Assembly (NCBI GenBank): GCA_028751875.1
Contig: CM054158.1
Location: 14,669,601 to 14,733,600 of the forward strand
From: Rapana venosa
Taxonomy: Eukaryota > Mollusca > Gastropoda > Neogastropoda > Muricidae
Length of the DNA stretch: 64,000 nt
Direction of reading: 5' to 3'
A model generated the notes under the pieces. It did not search any database. It saw only the letters and a list, made by a program, of their open reading frames with translations, and was not told where the DNA came from. Of this stretch, positions 53,208-64,000 are shown piece after piece. How positions within the stretch are numbered: the first letter of the stretch is position 1; each line of letters opens with the position of its first letter. The position numbers and the translations under genes were made by a program.

Positions 53208-53258
53208 CTCCACTCACACTCACTCATACTCACTCACTCACTCACACACACACACAAA
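53135..53258. repeat. CA microsatellite with ACTC end
   Basis: CA about 53135-53202, then ACTC-rich sequence. Confidence 0.96.
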
Positions 53259-53464
53259 AAGCATATCACTTCTCTCTAAGCATCTTCTATACCCTCTCCA
53301 CCAGTATTCCAAATCACGCCATGTTCCTCGAAAAGAACCCCGTTTTCACTGCAACTGTCCTGCACTACACACCTGCCTCAGGTTTGCCTCATCACACCTT
53401 CTCTTTCACCCTCTGACGACTCTCCAATTTTTTCCCCAATTCTATTTGCCTGGATTGGCCCGAG

Positions 53465-55165
53465 CGATAAAGAGTGAAGTAGCAGCACGTGTCTGTCATT
53501 TCAGCCTGCATAGAGATCTACACTTTGTCACAGAGTGATAGACTTGAGCTGTGAAGAGTTAGGTGATACAGGCCTTTTAGTTCAGCCTTTTTTTTTTCTT
53601 TTTTTTTTTGTGGTCTGTTCCTTGGCTAGACCTCTGAGGTTTACCAGTAGTTACAGTTTACATAGTTATGCAACCGTATTTTTGCCCACCATTATGGTAG
53701 AGTATTTTTATTTCAGGAAAGCTGTCTAAACACGACACCAGTGTGCATGTGTTTTTCACATTTTGTCCTATGTTGCTACCACCACGCAGTGGCCTACTCT
53801 TCCAAAAGGTGGAATGGGTTTTTAGTGTTTGTGCAAGATGTACTCTTCCAAAAGGTGGAATGGGTTTTTAGTGTTTGTGAGGGATGTTCAGCCAGCATTT
53901 CCACACTGGACTTTAGTCTCATCTGAAGGACTTTTGGGGGAGTGGAGTTGGCACTGAAGTTAACCCCAGGGGGAAAATCCCCTTGAACAGGTGCCTCGGT
54001 GGTGCAACAGATCAGGGCCATCAGGTCACCAGTGCAATGCTCTAACCACTAGACTATCATGTCTGCCAGTTCAGCCATTAGAGAGGAATAAGCTGTTTCA
54101 TTTGTAGACCTGGACTGTGAAAAGTTAGGTGAAAGCACTTGTATTTTGGTGAAGCCTTTGAACTGATCTTTACTTCTTCAGCAGTAAAAAAAAAAAGAAA
54201 GAAAAAAAAAAGTAACAGTACATGTGGATGCCTTTCATTCCAACTGTTAGACTTCACTTATAGAAAGTTCATTAAATAATGGCAAATGCCTTTTAGTTCA
54301 GCCTTTATAGAGATACGCACTTTTTTACTAACAAACTTGAGCAGTAAAAAATGGTTGTTTAGCACAACAACAATAAATTTCTTCTGAGGCTGTAATACAT
54401 GTTAACATTATACATACCTGTGCTTATATACATTCATACAGACATAACATAATCATGTATTAAAAAACAGAAAAGACCCTCCCCCCCAAAAAAACCCAAA
54501 CAAGCAAAAATGAAGACATACCAATAACAAGCATAACAAGCAATCAGCAAAGAGACAAACAGAATTTCCTTGAGTCAATTTAATGAAGTGACTGTACCAT
54601 AGCACATTGTTTATATAGAAAATGTCATGTGCAGAACTTTGAAAAGGTTTAAAATTATTTTTGAATGAAATAATGCTTTGTAAAAAGTAAGATAAAAGCT
54701 CATACCTTTTGGTTCAGCCTGCACAGGCACGTCCACTTTTTCACCGACTGACTAGAGTGGTGACAAGTTAGGCAATAGTACATGCATTTTCGTTCAGCCT
54801 TTGTATGGGGTTTTGTCATACGCATTTTCTCATTGTCACTGGTAAAATTAAGATGTGAAAATTAGTTCATTTTGTAGGGATTTTCATACAGATTTTCTCA
54901 TTGTTACTTATAAAATTAAGCTGTGAAGAGTTAGCTAATACAGTATGCCTTTTAGGTCAGCTTTTATAGGGATCTCCACTTTGCCATTGTTCACATGAGC
55001 AATAAAAAGTTATGTGAAAGCCCATGCCTTTTAGCTCATCCCGTATAAGAATCTTCACTTTTTTCTCTGATGGACTGAGCATGCCTTTTAGGTGAGCCTT
55101 GATAATGGTCCACACTTATTCACAGATACGCTGGAGTGATGAATTGTTATGTGACAAGCTAGCTG
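53465..55165. repeat. old, diverged tandem array of about 100-bp units
   Basis: Recurring order: gccttttagttcagcctt, tatagggatctccacttttt, ctgatagacttgagc, tgtgaagagttaggtgaaag. At least eight partial units are seen, at 53500, 54080, 54290, 54710, 54790, 54950, 55030 and 55085. SINE material interrupts it at 53600-54066. Confidence 0.7.
53600..54066 (-). repeat. SINE family A, tail c, full length with internal duplication
   Basis: Reverse strand: tail c (gttccttggctagacctctg, tttgcccaccattatgg), body with the block tactcttccaaaaggtggaa present twice (53798 and 53841), head with B and A box-like parts (ccttgaacaggtgcc, gctctaaccactagactatc). Confidence 0.88.
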
Positions 55166-56560
55166 CCTAGCCTTGAGCATTGAGGCGTTAGATCATTGTA
55201 AGATTTGCCCAGACCTGAGACAGTCCGGTAACCGCTTCCTGGTTTCTGTTGAAAGCTGCCCACTGGGCTGCGGGTAAGTATAGGGGGTGTCAGGGTGTGT
55301 GGGGTCTGACCTCACACACTGCATGGTGGACATACCAGGAGAGACTTTTGGCTATTTATTTGGGAACTGTTCTGTTCTATATTGTCATGTCACAAGCACC
55401 CATCACCTTTTTCATCTCTTCCCAGCCATGTAGAATGTCCAGTTAGTGAGTGAGTTCTTCTTGGTGATTTCCTCTCCCACCAGCTCTACGTGATGTGTGA
55501 GGCGTTTTTTTAAAGAAACATTTTCAGGCTCCTCAGCAGCATTGGTTGTGATGTATGTTGAAAGTGCTGGTAGTGATGTGTGTGACTTGATAATACTGTG
55601 TATGAGACTTTCGGTGCTTTTTGCTTGTGTGATGAAGGTTGGTGAGGGTGCTTGCAGAATTGCTGATGTGTACCTTGCTTGCAGCTTTACGCATTATGCC
55701 GACAGTGTGATAATCTGTCATAGACATTTTTATTATTATGGGCATATCAAAACTCTCTCCATGTCTAATCTGCTTCAGGGATTTGGGGCTAGTGCAAGTT
55801 TCATTGGTATCATTACCAGTCAGCATCAAGGTCATTGATGTGAAAAAATAAATACTTGCGTTCTGTCCTTTGATTTATATTGGTTCACTAGTGTCAGCAA
55901 AGTCAGTCTATGTTCTCAAGTCTGTACTTGTGTCATTGTGTACATAGATACATGTATGTCCATGGTTGTTCTTAACACTATAATTCTCCAGGAATTCTCT
56001 CTAAATGCAAATAACGTGGAGCTGGATTAAGAATATAATTACTGCCTTTCCAATGTTCCCATTCATGCTCAGTCAAAGGCCCAGAAAGGTAGTTACTGAG
56101 TGGCAGTGGGACAGTTTTATACAACAATCTATAAAATCAAGTTGGAAAGCAATGAGTATGTACTGGAAAATGATCTATCAATGATTCACTTAGAGAAAGT
56201 TTATCACTATAAGGACAGAAGAAAATAAATAAAGAAAAAAACCCCTCTAATGGGGATAAAAGACCATTTCTCATTTTAAATCTCCCCCCCCCCCCAACTT
56301 TTTATCGTAATGGAAGGTAGTATCTGCCTTTGGAATAGTTACTCTGTTTGTATGTCCCTCTGTCCCTTAGGACAATCTACCAAATATCTCACCAGGAAAA
56401 TAAATGGTTGAGAATAAGAACAGAGAGAGAGAGAGGGCAAACTCGCACTCAAATGTTTAATTGAGGGTAATTGGATAAGCACAGGCTTCCTTACACCAGG
56501 CCATCTTGGTGAAAAAGGGAAACAAACATAAATGAAATAATGAATCGATAAACAAATCAA
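55166..56560. other. unique AT-rich sequence
   Basis: No exon, SINE or tandem repeat that I can support, apart from poly-C at 56284-56296 and a short GA at 56424-56436. Confidence 0.55.
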
Positions 56561-56579
56561 TGACAGATTATACTGGAAT

Positions 56580-56695
56580 AATAATGAGAGAGAGAGACAG
56601 ACAGAACAAGACAGATAACTGGACAAATAAGAGAAGAGAGAGAAGACAGATGAGAGAGAGAGAGAGAGAGAAGAGAGAGATGGACAGAAGGGGAA
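56580..56695. repeat. GA/GACA microsatellite
   Basis: GA with GACA and GAAGA interruptions. 56700-57590 is otherwise unremarkable. Confidence 0.9.
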
Positions 56696-57589
56696 CAGAG
56701 AAAGGAAAGAAAACCAGCCGCCAGAGCCCAGACACAGATTTTTACGTGGAGAAAGTTTTGGATGGTCACACAGAATACTGTGGTGTTATAATTATTATAG
56801 TACTCACCAAGTCACAGTCACTGCTTGTAGTTCGCTCACTGTTGTGCCTGCTGAACTCGGCAGTGAGTCGCTTGGCTTGGATGGATGGATGGGGGGTTGG
56901 GGGCTACCTAGCCATTGCTGCTGGTAGAAGTAGCACTGTTAGTTTTTGCTCAGCTGATCTGCCTGTGACTTGCATTGCTTGCTGTTTGTAGTATTGGGCA
57001 TGCCTTCTGATTTTTTCGTTATTGTTGGTATCGCCATGATGTGTCCTTTTTCACAGGCTGTGTTGAAACATTTTTTGTGGAACGTTGCTTGGGTGTAATT
57101 ATAATGTGTGTGTGTAGGATTTGCTATGTGTTTTTATTCCAGATCAGTGTTTTTATTCAATGTTTTGATGCCTTGGTGTGTGTTGTATGTGTCTGTCTGT
57201 CTGTGTCAGTGTCTGTGTGTGATGCATTGATGAATGTTATTCTTTAAGGACATATGTTCTGGATTTTTTCTTCTTTTTTAGTTGAGAGGGAAGGTACCTT
57301 ATGTTAATTAAAGATTTGTTTTTAACTGTAGATGTGAACTTCCATTTTTCTCTCCCTGTCTCTTGTCTGCCTGATGTCTCTTTGTCTGTATGTCTGCCTG
57401 TATGTCTTTCTGTCTGCTGTCCGTCTGTCTATCTTTCTCCCCTTCTTCCTCAGCCATGTGTCATTGTCAGGTGATGTACCACCTTAAAGATATATGCTTC
57501 ACACATTTTGCCCTCTGGGGTTGGTTTGTTTGATATATATATTTGTGTGTGTGTGTGTAAACATCTTCCTGGTGCCATGCTATGTGGGT

Positions 57590-57790
57590 TCTCTGTGTCC
57601 CTAGGCTCTTTCTGTGTCCCTGGGATGCTCTGTGTCTTTGGGCTGCTCTGTGTCCCTGTGCTCTTTGTGTCCTTGGGTTCTTTCTGTCCCTGGGCTCTCT
57701 CTGTGTCCCTGGGCTCTCTCTAGGCTCCCTCTGTGCCCCCAGGCTCTCTTTGTGACCCCGGGCTCCTCTCTCTCTCTCTCTCTCTCTCTC

Positions 57791-57821
<31 letters not shown>

Positions 57822-57935
57822 GTCTCCAGGCTCTCTCTGTCTCAGGGTTCCCTCTGGGATCTCTGTGTCCCTGGGCTCTCTCTGTGTCTCCGGGCTCTCG
57901 TTTTCTGTGTGTCCCCGGGCTCTCTGTGTCCCCAG

Positions 57936-58005
<70 letters not shown>

Positions 58006-58305
58006 GTGTCCCCGGGCTCTCTCTCTCTCTTGTGTCCTCGGGCTCGCTCTCTCTGTGTCCCCAGGCTTTCTCTGTCTCTGTGTCCCCAGGCTTTCTCTCT
58101 CTCTGTGTCCCAGGGCTCGCTCGCTCTCTTGTGTCCCTGGGCTGTCACTCTCTCTCTGTCCCTGGGCCCTCTCTGTGTCCCTAGGCTCTCTCTGTGTCCC
58201 TGGACTTTGTGTCCCTGGGCTCTCTCTGTCTTCAGACTCTCTCTGTCTTCAGACTCTCTCTGTGTCTCGGGGTTCTCTCTGTCCCTGGGCTCTCCCTGTG
58301 TCCCT
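57590..58305. repeat. tgtccctgggctctctc minisatellite with CT expansions
   Basis: About 30 units of 16-20 bp with CT runs at 57769-57822 and 57943-58010. Long frames on both strands are artefacts of the array. Confidence 0.95.
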
Positions 58306-60282
58306 TTTTTTTTTATTCCATACCCACTCCATTTCTGTAGACAAAGCACAGCCAATGTTTGGCATGATTGACATTTTGCGGTTGTATGTGCCTGTGGATT
58401 TCTTTCTAAATTAGATTTCTGTTGGGTTTTTTAACTTTGAAAAAAGAATAAGAGGAATAAGTTGGGGTTTTTTAAAACATGTATGTGTATGTACATTTGT
58501 GTGCTTCTGATGTTTTTCATCTTCCTCTGTTTGTCTGTAAATAATAAATCTGGTTTTCTTTCTTTTTTTTTCCATTTTGAATCTCACTTCTGTGTGTTTT
58601 TTGGGAAAAAATGCAATTTTTTGCTTATGCCAAAGAAGAAATTGCATGGTCGAATAACATGGGCATGACAAGTTGAAACAGACATATTTGTTATTTATGG
58701 AAAAATGTTTTTGATGATTATGGACCCTCATTGTATATTACTACCTTTTTTGTATTAAAAAAAAAGTATTCTGAGCAGTTTAGTGTGTCTTCTGAAAAAA
58801 AGTGTGTGAAGAATGTGGTGATGGTCTTTAATCAAATGGTGTTCAAGTTATTTGTTTTTTATGGGGGTTTTGTTGTTGTTGTCATCATTGATGTGTGTAT
58901 ATTCACACTTATAAACAGGAAAACTGGGATGTGTGTGCATGTACACAAGGGATGTTTGGGATGAGAGAAATATTTATAATGGACAACATGTATGCTTTTT
59001 TTTTCCCCCTCTGCTCTGTGTTGTCATGCATTTTTGTTTGGGGTTTGCTTTTGTTTTTTTGACTCGCCTGTGTTAACAAAAGTACGTATGTGTTCTCATT
59101 TTGATTGGAGTGTGAGTGAGTGAGTGAGTGAGTGAGTGAGTGAGTGTGTGCGTGCGTGCGTGTGTGTGTGTGTTAGGTTGAGGATGGTAAACTTTTAGCA
59201 TTGTGATTTTTTTCTTTGAAACATATTTCAATAAACACACACACACACTTTTCAGGATTGCATTCGTTTCGTCATTGAATTTACTGTTTCATATGATTAT
59301 ATCCTCATTTCCCCAACAGTGTTTTTTTTTAAGTGAGTCAATATATTGCAATCCTTTGTGTGAACACACGCACACATAACATCTTCTGCTCTTATAAAAA
59401 AACTTATCCGTCTTTCACTAATGAGTAGGCCAACTCTGGCGATTGACATAAATGACAAGAACATACCCAGCATGCAAACTGCTGTCTGATTTTGGGTGGA
59501 CTCCACCAGGTTCAGCATTGCCCAAGACGCACTGCCAGACAGTTTCATTGCAGTGACTCCTCAAGGAGCTAAGCAAGATGTCAAGTGATATGTCTGCCCA
59601 TAATATAGCAATAACCTTGTCCAACTGCAAAGGGCTCCAAAAAGTAATCATGTTATGATGGGAGATAACCTCTGTCAGTGATTTTTTTTTCTTTGAGATT
59701 TGCTTTCTTGACTTGGTTTGGTTTTTAAACAAATTTTTTTAATTACAAACATGTTTATAAGTTTTTTTAAACAATGTTTATTTTGCCATCATTCATTTTT
59801 CAACTTTGATATTACTTAAAAAAAAAATATTAAAAAATGAAAAGGTAATGTAGTATACCACTTTTTATTTTATTTTAATCAGATTTGATTTTTTTTCATA
59901 ATTGTAAATATTGTACAAAAATCAGTAAGCATAAGAGATGAAACGTTTGGTAAGTCTCTTCCGAAATATCCACATAGAAATATACCCCTCCCCCCTTCTC
60001 CCCTTAGCCCCCCCCCCTTCCCGCCCACTCTCCACAAGTCATTTCTTTTTGAGAAATAATCTCCCTTTACTGTCGGTTATCTCCCACATATTCACAGGTG
60101 AGTTTTTAATCAAGCTTTGCCCTATGTCATTTTTTTCTTCTTTTTCTTTCATGTTCTTTTTTTTTTTCTTTCATATTTTTGTGGTGATGTGGTGGTGGTG
60201 TTTTGTTTTTTGGCGGTGTTGTTGTATCGTTGTCTGGGCGGTTGTTGCGGCGGTTGATGTGAGAGTTGTGTTCCATTTTCAG
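58306..60282. other. T-rich unique sequence
   Basis: Contains a GAGT/GT microsatellite at 59108-59172 and a weakly conserved SINE A body at 59330-59460 (tgtgtgaacacacgcacaca, gagtaggcca). No exon supported. Confidence 0.5.
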
Positions 60283-60321
60283 TTCTGACCATGCCCAGAC
60301 GGACACGACGAGGCTGGCCAA
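60283..60321 (+). CDS. possible 39-base cassette exon of SBF
   Basis: Acceptor ttccattttcag and a weak donor gtattc enclose 39 bases that are phase 1 at both ends, fitting after e29. It would add LTMPRRTRRGWP. Only the splice signals and phase support it; a chance match is likely. Confidence 0.15.
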
Positions 60322-60984
60322 GTATTCATCGCTACTCGCTTTTTTTTTTTTTTTTTTACCCCTTTCCCTTGGTCTGGCTTGGTGGGCTTCTGGCTACAAA
60401 AATGGGCAGTAGGAGGAGGAGGGTGATGTGTGCTTCATTGTGTACACCCTCTGTTGGTTTCTGCGTGCATCAATGCCCAGAAAGTGCAGAAATAGCTATC
60501 AGTAGTAGAATTCCTTTTGGCGGTCCATTACATGCTAATTTTTTTGCTATGGGGTTGGTTGTTGAGTCACCTACGGTCATGAAGATTAAAGGATATGTCA
60601 TGTCATGTAATGTAATGCCATGCGACATCTGGGATAGTGTGAATATACAGTTTTGTGGGGGAAATTTTTTTTTTAGAAAGGTTATTCATTAGGATTTGAT
60701 GTCCCAAGTTTTGTGGTCAGATTGTAGTAGGATGGATCAGTAGTGAATATAAGGTTTACTTAATATTTCTGAGGTTGAGAAAATCTTACTATGTAAAATC
60801 TTTGTTTTTAAATTTTTTTTCATTTGCTGATAGATATTTATACCTTGTCAAGGTAACCATGTGAGTGTGTCAAATCGTTTAAATAATTTTTTTAGCATTC
60901 ACGGATTTTCTTTAAAGCAAAACAACAAAGATAGAGAAATGTATTGAAAAATTATTTGTAGATATTGATGGAACACAACATCCC

Positions 60985-61085
60985 CGAAATCAGAACATGT
61001 TTACCTGCATGATGGGGAAAATCAGTCGAATACACAAAATCTCATCATTTGTGAACATACTGGAAGTGCTATCATATCAATAGAA
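60985..61085 (+). repeat. tail c element
   Basis: cccgaaatcagaacatgttt, acctgcatgatgggg and cacaaaatctcatcatttgt. The most diverged copy of tail c. Confidence 0.6.
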
Positions 61086-64000
61086 TCGATCACTAGCCTT
61101 CTGGCATCATATTGCCAAAACAAAACAAAACAGGAAAATTCTTTTGACATATTGCAAAAGTCTTGTTTTATTTGTTTTCACTAGGAGTTCTGCTAAACTA
61201 GACGTACCCAACAAAACATGACACTGCTGTCCTGCCCGCTACATGAGGCATTTTAAAAGAGGATAAGGCCTAACCTCACCCCAGTGGTTAAAAATCCCCC
61301 AATACAAATGCTATTACAGCATTTTCGACAGCCTGTAGCATACTGCTGCCTGTATCATAGTGTTTAAGCTGTCCATTATGACGAACGCTCGAAGAAACAA
61401 AAGATGTGCCTAGGAAGCTTTAACCTGTCTACATGTCCCTAGGGAAATACTCAGACTTAATAAGAAATGTTGGTTTTGCTGAAAATGTATTACCAGTCAA
61501 TGTAGGAATACTCATATTACCGGGAAAGCCAGATGAGTAGAAGTGCCCAAGTAGAAGTGCCCAAGTAGAAGTGCCCATTTGGTTGGCCAGCCCGGCCGTC
61601 AAGCCAGACCGTGAGCCGTGTGCGTGCGTGCGGATGCCAGTGCCTGAAGTGTGTGGCTGTGCCGTGTGCAACTGTCTCTATCTTTTCTTTCTGTTCTCAG
61701 GCACTGTGCTAACTGGGTGTTCTGCATGTACATAAATCTTTGCTCCTTCCCTTCTGCTCTGGAATGATCGCTCAGTTTTTTTTTAAGTTGTTTTTTTTTT
61801 GGTCCCTACTGGCAGTGGAATTTTTTTAGCCTTGAGCCATATGAAGCTGGTTGATTTGTGTCACTTTTTAAAATTTTTTTAAAGTTTTATTTCTTTTAGC
61901 TTTCATTGTTGTTGTAGGGTGGGCTTGTTTTTTTATTTGATTTGATTGATTGATTGATGATTGAAGCACTTTTTTGGGGTGATGATTGCATGTCGATGGT
62001 TATGCCTGTGTCCTTGTAATGGCTGGAAATATTGACATCACTTCATCTCCCCCCCCCCCCATCCCCTTTATGTTTTAATGAAATGTTTTGTGTTGTCAGT
62101 ACCCCATCCATTTCTGTTCAGCTTTTAGTTGTTTTTCCTTTTGTGTGTGTGTGTTTGTTTGTTTTTTGGTGTGTTTTTTTTAAAGGTCTATGCTGATGAG
62201 TTTGCTGCTATAGAGAAATCAGTTTTTGTGGTTGTTGTTCTTGTTGTGTGCTCAAGAGTGCTGGGAATGTCATTGTCACTAAAGCCTGGAGTTTTTTTGA
62301 ATGACGATTGTTTTCTTCCCGTAGTTTGTGTTTTTGTGGTTTTTTAAAAAACATTATTTTATGTTATTTTTTAGATGCTCGTTGTATGTGTAATTCATTC
62401 CTTCACAAAATAGTGTCATCTCAGCCTGGCATGGGAAGTGAAACAGTTTTGTGATAGAAATAGTAGGAAGAAGGCTACCCAACTGGAAAAAAAAGGGGAT
62501 GCATTCGAGTATCAGTACTAGTAGATTGTCCATGGTTTGTATGTAGAACTTCCCAAGTCGTACTTTTCTCATAAACTGTCATCTTAAAATCTAACGGGGT
62601 TGATTTTGGTATACTACACATAGTCAGCTTCTGCTAACTATGCATGAAACAAACCAAACAAAAAATCAGGCTTATATATTTTTTATACATCAACATATGA
62701 ATGCTACTTACTATTGGCTGACATTACTACTTGATATGCATATTCATTCGTAGAATCGTGAAAATATGCTGATGATGTTGACCCATTTCTCACAGCCTGC
62801 ATTTACTGAAATGGATTTACAATGATGCATGATGATACACTGCATATTTACAGGACTGAATTATTCAATAATATAATTATATAATCCCACGCGACTAACT
62901 GAATTTTTGTAGCATGTCAACTTTGGATGCTCTTGATGATGTGGAGTTGTTTGACTGCAAGAAAAACTGCCTGGATTTTTATTTATTTATTTGTTATTAT
63001 TTTTATTAAGTATAAGGAGAACTATTGTAAAAAAAAAAATTTAACTTTATAAATTCTGTCGTTGAAGGTAAGAATTTTATACATGAAAATGTCAGTTGTG
63101 TGATTTTGAATAGTTATCAGTTATTCAATATTGAAAAAAATATATAAAAGCTTCTAAGGATGTAGACAGAATTTCTTCCTGATTAGTTTAGAGTTGTATT
63201 TTATAAATATGCTGATTTATGATACCTAAATGTTGTTGTGTGTGATTATGATAAAATTAAATTATTATGCTTGTCTCCATGAAGGTTGACTTGATAATAA
63301 CAATATTTGTCAAGTGTATTGCACACAATCATGGATGGTAACATTGAATTATTTTATATGTGATGTGACGTCATGCTTTTGTTCAGTATGTTTGTCACAT
63401 ATCAAAGAATGGGCTGACAAAAAAACAAGAGATAACTGACAAATAAATAAAACATGTATAAAATATGTGGTAGCTTTTTAAGACGCTAAACCTTTGTAGT
63501 GAATGTTTTTGATGATTGATTAGAAAACGTATGTGAAAAGACTTACAACCAACAGTTCTTTCCAAACTTCAAAACAAACAAAAAACAACAAAACAAAACT
63601 GCCAAAGTTGATGTTGAAAATTTGTTATTTAAGGTAATACAAGAGATGATTGGGGGGTTTTTGTTTGTTTTTTAAATATTTGATAGTTTTATTTTTTAGA
63701 ACTTAGCATTTTAAGGTGTATGTAACTGCACAGTTTTAGGGAGTTTCAATTCTTAATGAAAGTGACAGCTCTGATATGGCCTTTGTGGTCGACGGGGCTG
63801 TGACCACCATGACAGGATAAACTTGTCATCTACGTCCACTGACTGTAGAGATTGATATTACACCAATAATAAACTGAATTGCGGCTGGTGCCACTTTGAA
63901 TTCAAGAAACTGTCTTGTAAGTAGTTCTGTTCAAAATTTGAGATGGTCATTTTCTGGTTTTATTTTGTTATATTTGATGGTTCAATTATGTGGAAATCAT
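61086..64000. other. AT-rich unique sequence to window end
   Basis: Contains a short triplicated aagtagaagtgccca at 61536-61576 and poly-C at 62049-62059. No splice-bounded SBF motif was found; presumably intron, but a 3' untranslated region of a short isoform cannot be excluded. Confidence 0.45.

Noticed and set aside
57614..58414. Ser/Leu-rich frames and their antisense Glu/Arg frames
   Set aside because: Artefact of the tgtccctgggctctctc minisatellite.
60291..60692. 133-codon frame beginning MPRRTRRGW
   Set aside because: Passes through a poly-T run giving a Phe stretch, with no family motif; only the first 39 bases have splice-compatible borders.

Overview
This is eukaryotic, intron-rich DNA from an animal, most likely a lophotrochozoan and plausibly a marine gastropod mollusc. 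That assignment is an inference from the divergence of the one gene present and from the very heavy load of CA/GA/CT microsatellites and tRNA-derived SINEs. No bacterial operon, CRISPR array or prokaryotic element was seen.

The only protein-coding gene I can support runs on the + strand from 15408 to 51508. It is about the first three quarters of an SBF1/SBF2 (MTMR5/MTMR13, Drosophila Sbf) orthologue. I find 29 exons (called e1 to e29 here) with consensus splice sites. Their phases chain without a break and together give about 1,372 codons. In order they encode the tripartite DENN domain (e1-e10), a conserved linker (e11-e12), the SBF2 family domain (e13-e18), a conserved acidic/helical segment (e19-e20), the GRAM domain (e21-e23), a basic Ser-rich linker (e24), the start of the myotubularin pseudophosphatase domain (e25-e28) and a variable Ser/His-rich linker (e28-e29). 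The initiator exon was not found, and the rest of the phosphatase-like and PH regions must lie beyond base 64000. One possible alternative terminal or poison exon (48861-48913) and one possible 39-base cassette (60283-60321) fit the reading phase.

Layout. 1-14000 is microsatellite-dominated, with a 34-bp minisatellite split by a LINE 3' end, a diverged macro-repeat, and a long CT/GA inverted repeat with perfect 29-nt outer arms. 14000-15400 is quiet. 15408-51508 is the SBF gene, whose introns hold minisatellites (36-bp, about 20-bp and pentanucleotide arrays), two LINE fragments and most of the SINEs. 51509-64000 is AT-rich, probably intronic, poorer in microsatellites, and carries diverged tandem arrays and a few SINEs.

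The most interesting system here is the repeat biology. A SINE family with one common tRNA-like head and body occurs with at least three different 3' tails. One of those tails is identical in kind to the 3' end of a LINE ORF fragment in the same window. A second SINE family joins a tRNA-like A box to a segment closely resembling the internal promoter of 5S rRNA. Several repeats sit directly on splice sites of the SBF gene.
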